A stretch of 64,000 nucleotides of DNA from Oscillospiraceae bacterium. GTDB lineage: Bacteria > Bacillota > Clostridia > Oscillospirales > Acutalibacteraceae. Positions 25,499-34,301 of the stretch are shown here, piece after piece; within the stretch, counting starts at the first letter, position 1, and every line of letters begins with the position of its first letter. Both the position numbers and the translations under genes were made by a program. The stretch covers positions 248,001 to 312,000 of the forward strand of contig CAJTCS010000004.1 in NCBI GenBank assembly GCA_910574995.1. Reading direction: 5' to 3'. The notes beneath the pieces are model-generated. The model saw only the letters and a list, made by a program, of their open reading frames with translations, had not been told where the DNA came from and made no database searches.

Positions 25499-26398
25499 TT
25501 ATAGGTGGCGAAGATTCTTGCGGTAATCCTGCAATTTTTCCTCGCCCACCGTGTCAATGATCTTGTCGATTGCCGTAATCAGCGCGGCCCTATCCTCCGG
25601 CAGAAAACCGTGAAGCTGGAACGCATTAGAGGCCCCCAGCGCGGCAAACTGCGTGGAAATATCAAGGTTTTCAATCAACGTGCGGATTTCACGGTACTTC
25701 TCCACTTCGCTTTCCTCCCGCCAGTTGCCCCGCTGAATCTCCTGATAAAGTTCGGAGTCTGGATAGATGGTCAGCATATTTGCGCCAATTAACTGGGGGT
25801 GCAGCTGATTGCAGACAGCGGCGGTAGCCTTCGCGCCAATCTTGCCCCGGCCCGCGCCGGAAATGCTCACCAGATAGAAGAAATTGTAACGTATACCCGC
25901 TCTGTCCAGCCGGGTACACTGCTCTACAATGTCAGCAGCGGCGTAGCCTTTGTTCATGAAGCGCAGGGCCTCGTCGTCGCCGGTTTCAATGCCGATAGTC
26001 AGGCTGTCATACCCGCCTTGGGCCAGCGCGGTCAGGTCACTGTCCGATTTTAGCGTTACGTCGGTAACCCGCGCAAAACAGCCTATGGTTTGCACCGTGG
26101 GTACATATTTACGGACAAGTTCAGCGATAGCCCGCAGGCGCTCGGTTTTAAGCACAAAGGGATTAGCCCCGGTGAGGAAGGCCCGGTCGAACTGAAAACC
26201 CTCCCACTGTTTCAGAGTGCTTGCAACTTCCTGCAAGTCGCACTCGATGTCCTCCATGGGTGACATTCTGAATTTGAACGGCAGGTCATTGTAGAGAGTG
26301 CAGAATTTGCACTTGTGGTGTGTGCAGCCCGCCGTGACTTCCAGCAGCAGCGAGGACGCTTCATAGGGCGGACGCCAGATAGTTCCGGTAAATTTCAT
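25499..26398 (-). CDS. Radical SAM protein (copy 2)
   Basis: 299 residues from ATG 26398 (AAGGAGGTCTTGACC). AGCTHHKCKFCTLYND is the Fe-S motif; FRMSPMEDIECDL, LTGANPFVL and YDSLTIGIETGDDE are shared with copy 1, and both C-termini end YR..LR.L. Clear tandem duplication. It is transcribed from a divergent promoter shared with the HxlR regulator, which probably controls it. Confidence 0.86.
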   Translation of the reverse strand: MKFTGTIWRPPYEASSLLLEVTAGCTHHKCKFCTLYNDLPFKFRMSPMEDIECDLQEVASTLKQWEGFQFDRAFLTGANPFVLKTERLRAIAELVRKYVPTVQTIGCFARVTDVTLKSDSDLTALAQGGYDSLTIGIETGDDEALRFMNKGYAAADIVEQCTRLDRAGIRYNFFYLVSISGAGRGKIGAKATAAVCNQLHPQLIGANMLTIYPDSELYQEIQRGNWREESEVEKYREIRTLIENLDISTQFAALGASNAFQLHGFLPEDRAALITAIDKIIDTVGEEKLQDYRKNLRHL

Positions 26399-26424
26399 GG
26401 TCAAGACCTCCTTCGTTTTCACCC

Positions 26425-26504
26425 ATTATAACCCGATACGAGATAAATTCAAGTACGGTACTTTTTTGCAGTACCTTGATTCTTATTGTGCCGGGAGTTA
26501 TAAT
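26425..26504. promoter_or_regulatory. Divergent promoters with central operator (radical SAM / HxlR)
   Basis: Minus promoter: -35 TTGAAT (26447-26452), 16 bp, -10 TATAAT (26425-26430). Plus promoter: -35 TTGATT (26476-26481), 17 bp, -10 TATAAT (26499-26504). An imperfect inverted repeat CAAGTACGGTAC...GCAGTACCTTG (26450-26478) covers both -35 boxes and is the likely HxlR operator. Confidence 0.82.
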
Positions 26505-26526
26505 GTTGACAAGGAGGTTTTGCCAT

Positions 26527-26874
26527 ATGCGAAAGACAGAACAAGCCGTAGAGCGCTGCAAAACTATGTCAACGCTGCAAAAGATACTGGGCGGCAAGTG
26601 GAAACTGGAGATCCTCTATTACATCGCTTTCCATGATATACGACGCTTCGGTGCGCTGCGGCGGCAGTTGGGCGAGATTACGGAATCCTCGCTGACCAAG
26701 CAGCTGCGGGAGTTAGAGGCGGACGGATTCCTTGTTCGCCATGACTTTCATGAGGTGCCGCCGCGGGTGGAATATACGCTGACGGAGTTGGGCGGGAGCT
26801 TTATGGATGTGATTGCTTACATGAAAACCTGGGGCGATACGAATTTACCGGAAAACAGGCATAGGAGCATATGA
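26527..26874 (+). CDS. HxlR-family transcriptional regulator
   Basis: 115 residues from ATG 26527 (AAGGAGGTTTTGCCAT). Winged helix with TLQKILGGKWKLEILYYI, FGALRRQLGEITESSLTKQLRELEADGFL and PPRVEYTLTELG. CysX at the N-terminus (AVERCKT) is the position of redox-sensing cysteines in this family. Divergent to the radical SAM pair. Confidence 0.9.
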   Translation: MRKTEQAVERCKTMSTLQKILGGKWKLEILYYIAFHDIRRFGALRRQLGEITESSLTKQLRELEADGFLVRHDFHEVPPRVEYTLTELGGSFMDVIAYMKTWGDTNLPENRHRSI

Positions 26875-27197
26875 TTGTGGAAGAGCGAAGATTCACAAAA
26901 CAGGACTGGAAACTTTTCACGGAAAAATTACCCGGTTGGCAGGAAGCCTACATGGACAGGCTCAATCAAAAGTATATGGAGATATTGAACGGAGAAGGCA
27001 ATCCGTCTGATAAGTTTTGGCATTTGGAAAAGCGCATAAAAGAGGACAAGCAGAGTCCGGGCGTCCAATTACGATTGACCCGGACTGATATGGTTTGGAA
27101 TATTATTGCGCTGATAAATAATGAGATTATTTCCTTGGATGATCTGGAGGAGTTTAGTGATGCGCTCAAGGAAACCGTTGACCGCATTTTAGGTTAA
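26871..27197 (+). CDS. Conserved hypothetical protein coupled to HxlR
   Basis: 108 residues, ATGA overlap with the HxlR gene. Soluble and helical (WQEAYMDRLNQKYMEILNG, DMVWNIIALINNEIISLDDLEEF). I know similar small proteins only as uncharacterised neighbours of regulators. Real gene by coupling and composition. Confidence 0.72.
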   Translation: MIVEERRFTKQDWKLFTEKLPGWQEAYMDRLNQKYMEILNGEGNPSDKFWHLEKRIKEDKQSPGVQLRLTRTDMVWNIIALINNEIISLDDLEEFSDALKETVDRILG

Positions 27198-27951
27198 TCG
27201 TATGTGAATTTTTCTTTTCTGTAGTATACCATCTTCTATTGGGTAGTTCACTAGACTTATCATTATGACAGGTAGCACCTTCCACCGAGAGGGCATAGCC
27301 CCCTCTTGGCGGAGGCGGTTTATATAGCAACCCCCGGGTATTTGCCGTTGCACATCCAATTGTGGGGCTTGCAACCCTGTTTGCCGGGAACCGCGGAATT
27401 AGCAACCCCATTTTATCTTGCGCTCTTGAAAGCCTTGAATCCCTTGAAACGGCCGGCGTTGCCGGGCGTTGTGGCCCGGAGGTGGGGTGTATAGCAACCC
27501 CATCTCCTTTCTCCTGCTTAACTTTCGACCCAGTCGAAAGTTTCTTTTCTGACCTTGCCTATACCACCCATATTCGCTGGAAATTGGCACCTTTTCAAAC
27601 CGGGCCAACAATGCCCCGACACGGCCCGCGCGGGAGTAGAGCCGAGTGTTTTCCCGACCCAGCCTTGCAAGCCCTGACACGGGGTCGCACAGGGGCTGTC
27701 AGGGGCCGACAGGCGGCGATGAATGGTAAAGAAAAAGTGCACCGCGATTTGCGATGCACTCAGGTCTGGCATTCATTTTTCCATCAAGCGTACCCGATAT
27801 AGATTTCGTAACAATTCCCGCCGGTAGACTCATACAGAGCAAATCTTTGATTTGCTCTTATCCACAACATCGGTGATGTCCGGGTCGTTCGCGTACCGGT
27901 TCAGCCTACTGCTGATGTCCCTCTCCAGGCAAGTGCTGTGCGGCCCGGCCC
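27198..27951. other. oriT-like non-coding block with AGCAACCCC repeats
   Basis: About 750 bp without a gene. The motif AGCAACCCC (or GCAACCC) occurs at about 27329, 27371, 27401 and 27494, together with G-rich dyads (CGGCGTTGCCGGGCG). 27398-27530 is about 70% identical to 46038-46172. Hairpins follow: GTGCACCGC...GCGATGCAC near 27737 and a perfect AGAGCAAATC/GATTTGCTCT at 27836-27858. This resembles mob upstream regions of MOBP elements whose genes have been lost. Confidence 0.5.
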
Positions 27952-28446
27952 CTAGGGGTTGTCCCAGCAATCTACCGCGCTGCTCTCCAGCCGCAGGCCA
28001 AGGCCCTGGGCATAGCTTTGCGCGTAGCCTATCCAGTAGCCGATGTCGAAGGAGGGCTCCTCTATGACCGGCTCCGGTATAGGCGTGGGGCCTACTACCT
28101 TTGACGGTTCGATGGGTTCTGCGCCTTGCATGTAGGGATTTTCTATACCGAAAATAGGCGCCTGTGAGCTTTCTTGTTTCGTATTGGTAGCATGGTTTTG
28201 CTTGTCGCTTTCATTTTTAGTAACGGTCTTTTTGAATATTGATACTACCGGTTTGAAATTTATTCCGGCGATGATCTGCTCAAGGGTGGCAGCTATATTG
28301 ATAGCAGCTTGGTTAGATGCGGGGGTTGATTCAGCCTTTACCATGAGGGTCTGCTGTGCAGGCTCTGAGCCTGGAGGTACTGTCTGGCACCCGTTAACGC
28401 TCGCTAGGAGGGCTGTGGTCAGGAGGCCAGTTAGGATTTTCTTCAT
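27952..28446 (-). CDS. Putative small lipoprotein
   Basis: 164 residues from ATG 28446 (AAAGGA 8 nt upstream). MKKILTGLLTTALLASVNGC is a lipoprotein-like signal; the -2 residue Asn is atypical. The rest is Thr/Ser/Gln/Pro-rich with GPTPIPEPVIEEPSFDIGYW near the end. No family recognised. Probably surface-anchored. Confidence 0.6.
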   Translation of the reverse strand: MKKILTGLLTTALLASVNGCQTVPPGSEPAQQTLMVKAESTPASNQAAINIAATLEQIIAGINFKPVVSIFKKTVTKNESDKQNHATNTKQESSQAPIFGIENPYMQGAEPIEPSKVVGPTPIPEPVIEEPSFDIGYWIGYAQSYAQGLGLRLESSAVDCWDNP

Positions 28447-28502
28447 GGCTTTCATCCTTTCTTGGATTTTTTCTTGACCACAAGGATACCACAAGATTTT
28501 GA

Positions 28503-28781
28503 GAAGTCCAGACCAAACCTAAAGAAATACCCACTAAAGATGCTTTTGAATCTCTTGCCCCAATTGGGCAGAGCGCGGGCAGGGAACAGGCCATGCTTTA
28601 CGGTTATCTTGATTATTATCAACATCTTACTCTTGAGAATGAAAAAGCCGGTCGCTTGTTTGTGAGGGCTAACCTCCAGCGTCCGGCTATGTATCTCTTG
28701 TCCTATTCTTTTGTTGTGAGGGTTCACTTCCTGCCGGAAAGCCAAAACGCCCATTTTACATCCACGTTTCGAGACTTTTGA
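28503..28781 (+). pseudogene. Gene remnant without start codon
   Basis: An open frame without a proper start reads PKEIPTKDAFESLAPIGQS, then YLDYYQHLTLENEKAGRLFV. It has protein-like composition but no ribosome site and begins after a stop at 28500. Probably the tail of a truncated gene. The flanking 28447-29176 stretch otherwise shows nothing I can assign. Confidence 0.35.
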
Positions 28782-29176
28782 ATTCTAGCCCTTTGAGATG
28801 CAAAAAACCGCGTTTTTACAGTGAAGAATTCACCATGTTTCACAGCTTTCCATAAGCGTTCCGTGGAAGTGTAAAAAAGCGGCGAAATTCCTAGAAATTT
28901 CCTAACTGCCCGAATCATCCCGTCCCTTATCTTTTCATAGTGCTCCATAGTGTTCATGGAGGCTGATAAGGGACAATTCAAGGGACAGCAGAATTAAGTC
29001 CATATTCTGAAATATGCAGGTGGACTGCTGCGGTGGCATCCTGCTGGCCCTTGGAATCGTTAAGCACATCCCCAAAAGAGGAATCTGCCCAGGCGGCAGG
29101 TTCCTTTTTGCATCTCCCGATGCCAAGGTCGGCGGGAAGAGACGCTGGCCTGGGGCCAGTGAAAGGAGATGAAGCC

Positions 29177-29698
29177 ATGTTCTATCAGAAAGTCAACCGC
29201 CGCAGCCGGGAGGCCATGACCGGCTTCCTGGCCCGCCACTACCGCTACAACACCATGAACTCCTGGAACCGGTCAACATCCTACGCCAACGACGTCAAGG
29301 TGCCGAACCTGGACATCCCGCAAGAGTTTCAAGACCTGGCCTATGACGTAGCCTGGGGCGAGGTGGAAGTCCCGGACTGGGACATTTTCTTTGCCCGTAC
29401 TGTTTCGGACTTTTACCAGCGCGCCGGCTACCATATCGGCTTCAACGGCCGCAGCAGCGGCTACCTGGTGCTGTACGAGGCGGAGGCAAACGAGGACGGT
29501 ACTTATTCATTTTATCCCGGCCGGCCCATCGACATGTACGAGGACTTTGCCGGCTGGGATATGCGGGACCTGCGCGGCCGGGTGGAGCTGGTCCAGGATT
29601 TTGACAAGACCTGCGACCGGCTGCGGGAGGGCTTTGTCTTCATGCTGGAACACTACGCCCCCGGCGAGTACACGGAAGTGAAGAAGATAAGGATTTAA
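29177..29698 (+). CDS. Hypothetical protein, high-GC cargo
   Basis: 173 residues from ATG 29177 with GAAAGGAGATGAAGCC. It is rich in aromatic and acidic residues (REAMTGFLARHYRYNTMNSW, EVPDWDIFFARTVSDFYQRAGYHIGFNGRSSGYL). Its GC content is clearly above that of the flanking LysR region. I recognise it only as a type of protein found in mobile elements. Its end abuts the broken LysR gene. Confidence 0.65.
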   Translation: MFYQKVNRRSREAMTGFLARHYRYNTMNSWNRSTSYANDVKVPNLDIPQEFQDLAYDVAWGEVEVPDWDIFFARTVSDFYQRAGYHIGFNGRSSGYLVLYEAEANEDGTYSFYPGRPIDMYEDFAGWDMRDLRGRVELVQDFDKTCDRLREGFVFMLEHYAPGEYTEVKKIRI

Positions 29699-29699
29699 C

Positions 29700-30404
29700 G
29701 CACACATGGTAAACGTATCTACACCATAGTAACTGGAATCCATTATGTGCACATTATGGCACGTATTGAGCAGGTTTTCTCGGAAAGCATCCATCTCTCT
29801 TGAAAGGCCTCGCCGTGGCATCACTACACATTCTTCAGCTAAATCCGCAAGGGATAGCTTATCTTTATCTACTAGATGATGATTTTTTGAAACAGCACAA
29901 CAAATAGATGTATCTGTCAGTTTATAGAAACCGCATTGATTATCCCATGCAGTACAATAGACACCCTCCATTAGATCAAACTTTTGCCCCAGCTGCGAAA
30001 AGCGGACATCACTATCCTGGCACTCTGCAATAGATGTGATTTCTAGCTTTAAATCTGGTTGTTCTTCGCTGATATGCGGCCAAACATCCAGCATCATACG
30101 GCACTTAGACAGAAGGGCTGTGCCAACTCGGACGGTATTTTCGCCAATACCCGTCAAGCGCTTTGCTCAAAGCGTCCTGTGAGAAGCGGATCAGCGTCTT
30201 TGCATCCTCATATAGTGACAGGCCCGCCGGGGTAAGTTCAACGCCGTGATTGGTTCGGACAAAAAGTTTAAACCCGCAATGTTCTTCCAGCAGATTCATC
30301 TGCTTAATGATGGCGGGAGAAGAAATGTACAGAATCTGAGCGGCTTTGCCAAAGCTTCCTTGTTCTGCCACTTTGATAAATGTATCCAGTTGATGGTTAT
30401 ACAT
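29700..30404 (-). pseudogene. LysR-family regulator, frameshifted and 3'-truncated
   Basis: The first part (MYNHQLDTFIKVAEQGSFGKAAQILYISSPAIIKQMNLLE) is a normal LysR HTH. Around 30145-30160 the frame shifts: ALSKAL continues properly as TGIGENTVRVGTALLSKC in the next frame. The effector domain then runs to about 29700, where it meets the unrelated plus-strand gene and is lost. It was divergent to the flavodoxin gene and probably regulated it. Confidence 0.78.
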
Positions 30405-30532
30405 AACCGCCTCCTGTAATAACCTAAAGGTTTATGGCACATTAACATATTTGAAATTCCATCACAGGAAAAATCCTGGTAAAATATGGTTAAAGCCGGG
30501 AATTATCCCAACAAGTGGAAATCACACAAAAG

Positions 30533-30600
30533 TTATGCCACATTTTCTTATAGAGTGTGGCGTAAGCCCCATTTATTGTAAAAATGGTGTGGAAAGGAAT
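30533..30600 (+). promoter_or_regulatory. Conserved dyad A upstream of flavodoxin lipoprotein
   Basis: TTATGCCACA (30533-30542), 13 nt, TGTGGCGTAA (30556-30565), then CCCCATT and AAATGGTGTG. Shared with dyads at 33015-33063 and 34932-34990. Confidence 0.7.
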
Positions 30601-30669
30601 CATAGCAAGTGCTATTGTTTTTCTGGTAAATCTTCTCACACCAATTAAGAAAAGTGGAGGGACCATTTA

Positions 30670-31422
30670 ATGAGAAAAAAGACCGTTTTCCTTTTGACAA
30701 TTGTGTTGCCGCTTATCCTGTCTGCCTGCGGTGAACCAACTATGAGAAATGCATCCAGTTTATCCTCTAGCGCATTAGGATCGAATGCAGAATCAGCCAG
30801 CAGCATAATTCCCACTCAAACGTCAGCACCTCTAAAATCACCGGAAGATACTCTGACACCGGCTGAAACACCTGCTACGGAGAATCATTCCGAAAGAAAC
30901 ACTAATATCCTGGTGGCTGTCTTTTCTTTAGCTGGGGAGCAATATGGCGTTGGTGTAATCGAAGAAGGGAATACCAAGATCGTTGCTGATATGATCGCAG
31001 AACAAACTGGTGCAGATCGATTTGATATTACACCTGTCATTTCCTATCCAGAAACCATTGACGAGTTGCTGGATATCTCCCAGCAGGAAAAGAGCGGAAA
31101 TGTCCGCCCCGAGATTGCGGAAAATGTAGACAACATGGAGAACTATGATGTTGTGTTTATCGGCTACCCCAACTGGTGGGGTGATATGCCTATGATTGTC
31201 TACAGTTTTTTAGAATACTACGACTTTTCTGGCAAGACCATAGTGCCTTTTTGTACTCACGGAGGTAGCGGTTTCTCATCTACAGAGAATACAATTGCAG
31301 AAATAACTGGAGCGAATATGTTAGCAGGATTAGCCGTTCGTGGGGAAACGGCCCAAAACCAGCGGGATGAAACGCAGGCGGATGTGATAGAGTGGCTGAG
31401 AGAAGGGGGATTTGTCGATTAA
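30670..31422 (+). CDS. Flavodoxin-like lipoprotein
   Basis: 250 residues from ATG 30670. Lipoprotein signal with lipobox LILSAC (Cys about 20), a Ser/Thr/Pro linker (about 25-75), then a flavodoxin_4-type domain: NILVAVFSLAGEQYGVG, DVVFIGYPNWWGDMPMIVYSFLE and TIVPFCTHGGSGFSSTE. It should bind FMN outside the membrane and serve in electron transfer. Divergent to the broken LysR gene. Confidence 0.85.
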   Translation: MRKKTVFLLTIVLPLILSACGEPTMRNASSLSSSALGSNAESASSIIPTQTSAPLKSPEDTLTPAETPATENHSERNTNILVAVFSLAGEQYGVGVIEEGNTKIVADMIAEQTGADRFDITPVISYPETIDELLDISQQEKSGNVRPEIAENVDNMENYDVVFIGYPNWWGDMPMIVYSFLEYYDFSGKTIVPFCTHGGSGFSSTENTIAEITGANMLAGLAVRGETAQNQRDETQADVIEWLREGGFVD

Positions 31423-31458
31423 GCGTATTGCGCTATAAATATAAAGTGAAATGAGGCG

Positions 31459-31644
31459 ATGGATGTAATAGTTAGGAAATCCAAATGGGTTATGTGTCCA
31501 AAATGTGGAAAGAACACCCATATAAAGATCAGAGAAGATACCGTGTTAGATTTTTTCCCTTTGTACTGTCCTAAGTGTAAGTGCGAAACTCTGATCAGCG
31601 CTAAAAGATTCAAGGTACATACGATAAGTGAACAGAGGGGATAA
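31459..31644 (+). CDS. Cysteine-rich KTR-domain protein
   Basis: 61 residues with two CPKC knuckles (VMCPKCGKNTHIKIREDT and FPLYCPKCKCETLI), the signature of the small KTR family found beside conjugative elements. Probably a zinc-binding nucleic-acid or protein-binding factor. Weak ribosome site. Confidence 0.75.
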   Translation: MDVIVRKSKWVMCPKCGKNTHIKIREDTVLDFFPLYCPKCKCETLISAKRFKVHTISEQRG

Positions 31645-31680
31645 GAGCCAGTCGAAAAAAGAAACCATTCTTTTATGCGC

Positions 31681-31729
31681 AGAGCCAGTGACTTGATTTG
31701 TACATCAAGCACACTGGCTCTGTTTTTTT
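31681..31729 (+). terminator. Rho-independent terminator
   Basis: AGAGCCAGTG ... CACTGGCTCT followed by TTTTTTT; an inner ACTTGAT/ATCAAG stem extends the hairpin. Confidence 0.85.
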
Positions 31730-31739
31730 GTAAATAAAG

Positions 31740-32075
31740 CTATCTCTGTTTTCCACTTCGGAATGCTTCAATTTGTTGGCACAACGAAATATACGTTTCT
31801 ATTTCTTCCTCGCTTTTACCAGCAAAGAAATCCACAACAGTTTTGGACAGCGAAATATCAGCAGAGGCAGGGTATAGCACCGCATCTATGCTTACGTTTA
31901 ATCTCTTCGCCAACAACGCGACCGTTTCAAATTTAGGGTTGCTCGTCCCATTTTCCGCATTGATAACGGTGCGGTTGCTCATATGCAATTCATTTGCCAG
32001 TCCTTGCTGGGTAAGCTTTTGCTTTTTTCTAGCATATCGCAGGGCAATTCCAAGGGATTCTACTGGATTCGGCAC
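31740..32075 (-). CDS. XRE-family regulator
   Basis: 111 residues. HTH in LRYARKKQKLTQQGLANELHMSNRTVINAENG (residues 13-45), followed by SIDAVLYP and a C-terminal acidic helix. Divergent to the structured leader and sigma-like gene, a plausible target. Confidence 0.85.
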   Translation of the reverse strand: MPNPVESLGIALRYARKKQKLTQQGLANELHMSNRTVINAENGTSNPKFETVALLAKRLNVSIDAVLYPASADISLSKTVVDFFAGKSEEEIETYISLCQQIEAFRSGKQR

Positions 32076-32281
32076 TTTGTCTCACCTCATGACTATTGTA
32101 ATATGTACTGCCAATCAAATAAATAGCCATGAGATTTAGGTTGTATGAATCACAACTCACTTTTTAGGGAAGGAGCGTGTTTATGCAAAAAGTGCAGCAT
32201 GAAAGGAGGCTTTATCTACCTACTTTACCATTACCGACAGCCGAGCCTAGCTCGTTGTGTCGTGTAGATATGTAACATCTA

Positions 32282-32505
32282 TGAGCCGCGCCCACCAGAG
32301 TGAGCTGCGGCTCACATTATATGTTCTCAAGCTCAGCAATAGACAAGTTCATCTTGATTTCAGTTCTGCAGTCTATACTGCAGAGGGTATCTACCAAAAG
32401 AGTCCGGTAAATACCCTGTGCAGTGTGGGCCTGTTTTTTCCAATAGGCTGCCGGGGTCCTCCCCAATCAATCGTTTTGCAAAACCAAAACAGATTGATTG
32501 GAGGA
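32282..32505 (+). promoter_or_regulatory. Structured leader with SD-sequestering hairpin
   Basis: Four stems can be drawn before the sigma-like gene: TGAGCCGC/GCGGCTCA (32282-32314); TCTGCAG-6nt-CTGCAGA (about 32368-32387); an overlapping 18-bp stem CTGCAGAGGGTATCTACC with GGTAAATACCCTGTGCAG (two mismatches, to about 32422) followed by a T run; and TCCTCCCCAATCAATC (32457-32472) pairing with GATTGATTGGAGGA (32492-32505), which hides the ribosome site. Stems two and three exclude each other. Confidence 0.65.
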
Positions 32506-32508
32506 ATC

Positions 32509-33018
32509 ATGGTGAAATACACACCAAAGAGAGTGTTCGTCTTAGAAGGGAAAATTTACCTGGAACTCAGTTATGACCAGTTCAAACAGCAAGTAGATAC
32601 ATACCAAGGCAGGAGGTTCCTACCCCTGCACGGTATGCTGATGGAAGTATCCGAAGATGCGTACAAGGCATTTTACAAAGACAATCGCCGTCAAAAATAT
32701 TTGAACGAGCGTTCAAGCGACAACGGCGACTTTTCCTATGATATGCTCACCACAGACGAGTTCAATGGCGAGGATATTCTGGTGGACGCCGTATCAGATA
32801 CGGCTGGACAAGCAGAAAGGAATCTTCTGCTTGAGAAGCTCCGGCAGGCAGTTGCTTCGCTGGCAGAAGATGATCAGCAGCTTATCCGAGTGCTATATGT
32901 GGAGGGCATGACCGAACGCCAGTATGCTGAAAAAACAGGAGTGTATCACAATGCCATCCACTATCAAAAGAAAAGACTGCTGGCCAAACTTAAGATGCAA
33001 TTGACACGCAAAGATTAA
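32509..33018 (+). CDS. Sigma-70 region 4-like regulator
   Basis: 169 residues from ATG 32509 (TTGGAGGAATC). The C-terminus (LRQAVASLAEDDQQLIRVLYVEGMTERQYAEKTGVYHNAIHYQKKRLLAKL) is a sigma region 4-type HTH; the N-terminus is unassigned. Such proteins regulate conjugative-element genes. Translation may be limited by the upstream hairpin covering its ribosome site. Confidence 0.75.
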   Translation: MVKYTPKRVFVLEGKIYLELSYDQFKQQVDTYQGRRFLPLHGMLMEVSEDAYKAFYKDNRRQKYLNERSSDNGDFSYDMLTTDEFNGEDILVDAVSDTAGQAERNLLLEKLRQAVASLAEDDQQLIRVLYVEGMTERQYAEKTGVYHNAIHYQKKRLLAKLKMQLTRKD

Positions 33019-33092
33019 GCCACATCTGCGGCATAAACCTCTTTCTTTGTTGAAATGTGGTGTACTTTCCCGTTGCTGTCTGCTATAATTTT
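33015..33092 (+). promoter_or_regulatory. Conserved dyad B and AKR promoter
   Basis: TTAAGCCACA (33015-33024) and TGCGGCATAA (33027-33036) resemble dyads A and C. The following CTTTGTTGAAATGTGGTGTACTT aligns with copy C. A TATAAT lies near 33085, about 45 bp before the AKR start. Confidence 0.65.
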
Positions 33093-33132
33093 CCCATAGA
33101 ATTTCCGGAAAACCAAATCAGGAGGGACTTAT

Positions 33133-34251
33133 ATGCAAAAATTTGGTTTCGGCCTTATGCGCCTGCCCACTGTGGATGGCCAGTACACGCAGGTAGACAT
33201 CCCCGCGTTCCAAGAGATGGCCGACGCTTTCATTGCGGCGGGCGGTACATACTTTGACACCGCCTGGCCCTACCACGGCGGAAACTCCGAGCGGGCATTT
33301 AAGGAGGTTGTGGTTAAACGATATCCACGTGACAGCTTTACGATCACCGACAAGATGCCCATGTACGCGGTCAATACCGCGGACGATCTGCCCAAAATCT
33401 TTAATGAACAGTTGGAACGCTGCGGCGTGGAGTATTTCGACTACTACTGGCTCCATGCCCTGGGCAGCGGCAATTATGAGAAGGTACAAAAGACCAACGC
33501 TTTCGACTTTATCGCCCGGATGAAAGCGGAGGGTAAAATCAAGCACATTGGCTTCTCCTATCACGATGACGCCGCGCTGTTGGAACAGATTCTCACCGAC
33601 CACCCCGAGGTAGAGTATGTGCAAATTCAGCTGAACTACCTGGACTGGGAGGATCCCACTGTCCAGTCTGGCAAGTGCTATGAGATTTGCAAAAACCACG
33701 GCAAGCCAGTGATGGTCATGGAACCAATCAAGGGCGGCAGTCTGGCTGACATTCCGGAGGAAGTGGACAAACTGCTGAAAGGACAGCGCCCGGAACTCTC
33801 TACCGCAAGCTGGGCCATCCGGTTTGCCGCCAGCCAGGAAAACGTGCAGGTAGTTCTCTCTGGCATGAGCAGCATGGCGCAGATGGATGATAATCTCAGC
33901 TACATGAAAGACTTCCAGCCGCTGGACGCCGCCGAAGCCGCAGCGCTTACAAAAGCTGCGGAAATCATCCGGGCCAGCATTGCCATACCTTGCACCGCCT
34001 GCCGGTATTGCGTCAGCGAGGCCAAGTGTCCCAAGAATATTGCCATCCCCGACGTGTTCGCCATCTACAATAACCTCAAGCGGTTCAGCGGCCCGCAGGG
34101 AATGGTGGCGGCTACCTATTACGCCAACCTTACCGAGAGCCACGGCAAGGCCGGTGACTGCATCGGATGCGGCCAGTGCGAGAAACACTGCCCCCAGCAC
34201 CTGCCTATCCGTGACTATCTCAAGCAGGTATCGGCGGATTTAGATAGATAA
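33133..34251 (+). CDS. Aldo/keto reductase with C-terminal dicluster ferredoxin domain
   Basis: 372 residues. The AKR barrel (1-285) has the catalytic Asp/Tyr region TYFDTAWPYHGG, Lys in TITDKMPM and His in YYWLHALG. The C-terminal ~85 residues carry two 4Fe-4S sites, CTACRYCVSEAKCP and CIGCGQCEKHCPQ. Such AKRs of anaerobes reduce carbonyl compounds using NAD(P)H or ferredoxin electrons. Strong AGGAGG site. It is under the conserved dyad, suggesting co-regulation with the flavodoxin lipoprotein and the small Fe-S gene. Confidence 0.9.
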   Translation: MQKFGFGLMRLPTVDGQYTQVDIPAFQEMADAFIAAGGTYFDTAWPYHGGNSERAFKEVVVKRYPRDSFTITDKMPMYAVNTADDLPKIFNEQLERCGVEYFDYYWLHALGSGNYEKVQKTNAFDFIARMKAEGKIKHIGFSYHDDAALLEQILTDHPEVEYVQIQLNYLDWEDPTVQSGKCYEICKNHGKPVMVMEPIKGGSLADIPEEVDKLLKGQRPELSTASWAIRFAASQENVQVVLSGMSSMAQMDDNLSYMKDFQPLDAAEAAALTKAAEIIRASIAIPCTACRYCVSEAKCPKNIAIPDVFAIYNNLKRFSGPQGMVAATYYANLTESHGKAGDCIGCGQCEKHCPQHLPIRDYLKQVSADLDR

Positions 34252-34262
34252 ACAGCACAGAA

Positions 34263-34296
34263 GAAAGCGCGAGGCCGAAAGGCCCCGCGCTTTTCG
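34263..34296. terminator. Convergent terminator between AKR and TetR
   Basis: AAGCGCGAGGCC-GAAA-GGCCCCGCGCTTTT: strong GC stem with T run. Both flanking genes converge on it. Confidence 0.8.
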
Positions 34297-34301
34297 CGCT
34301 A

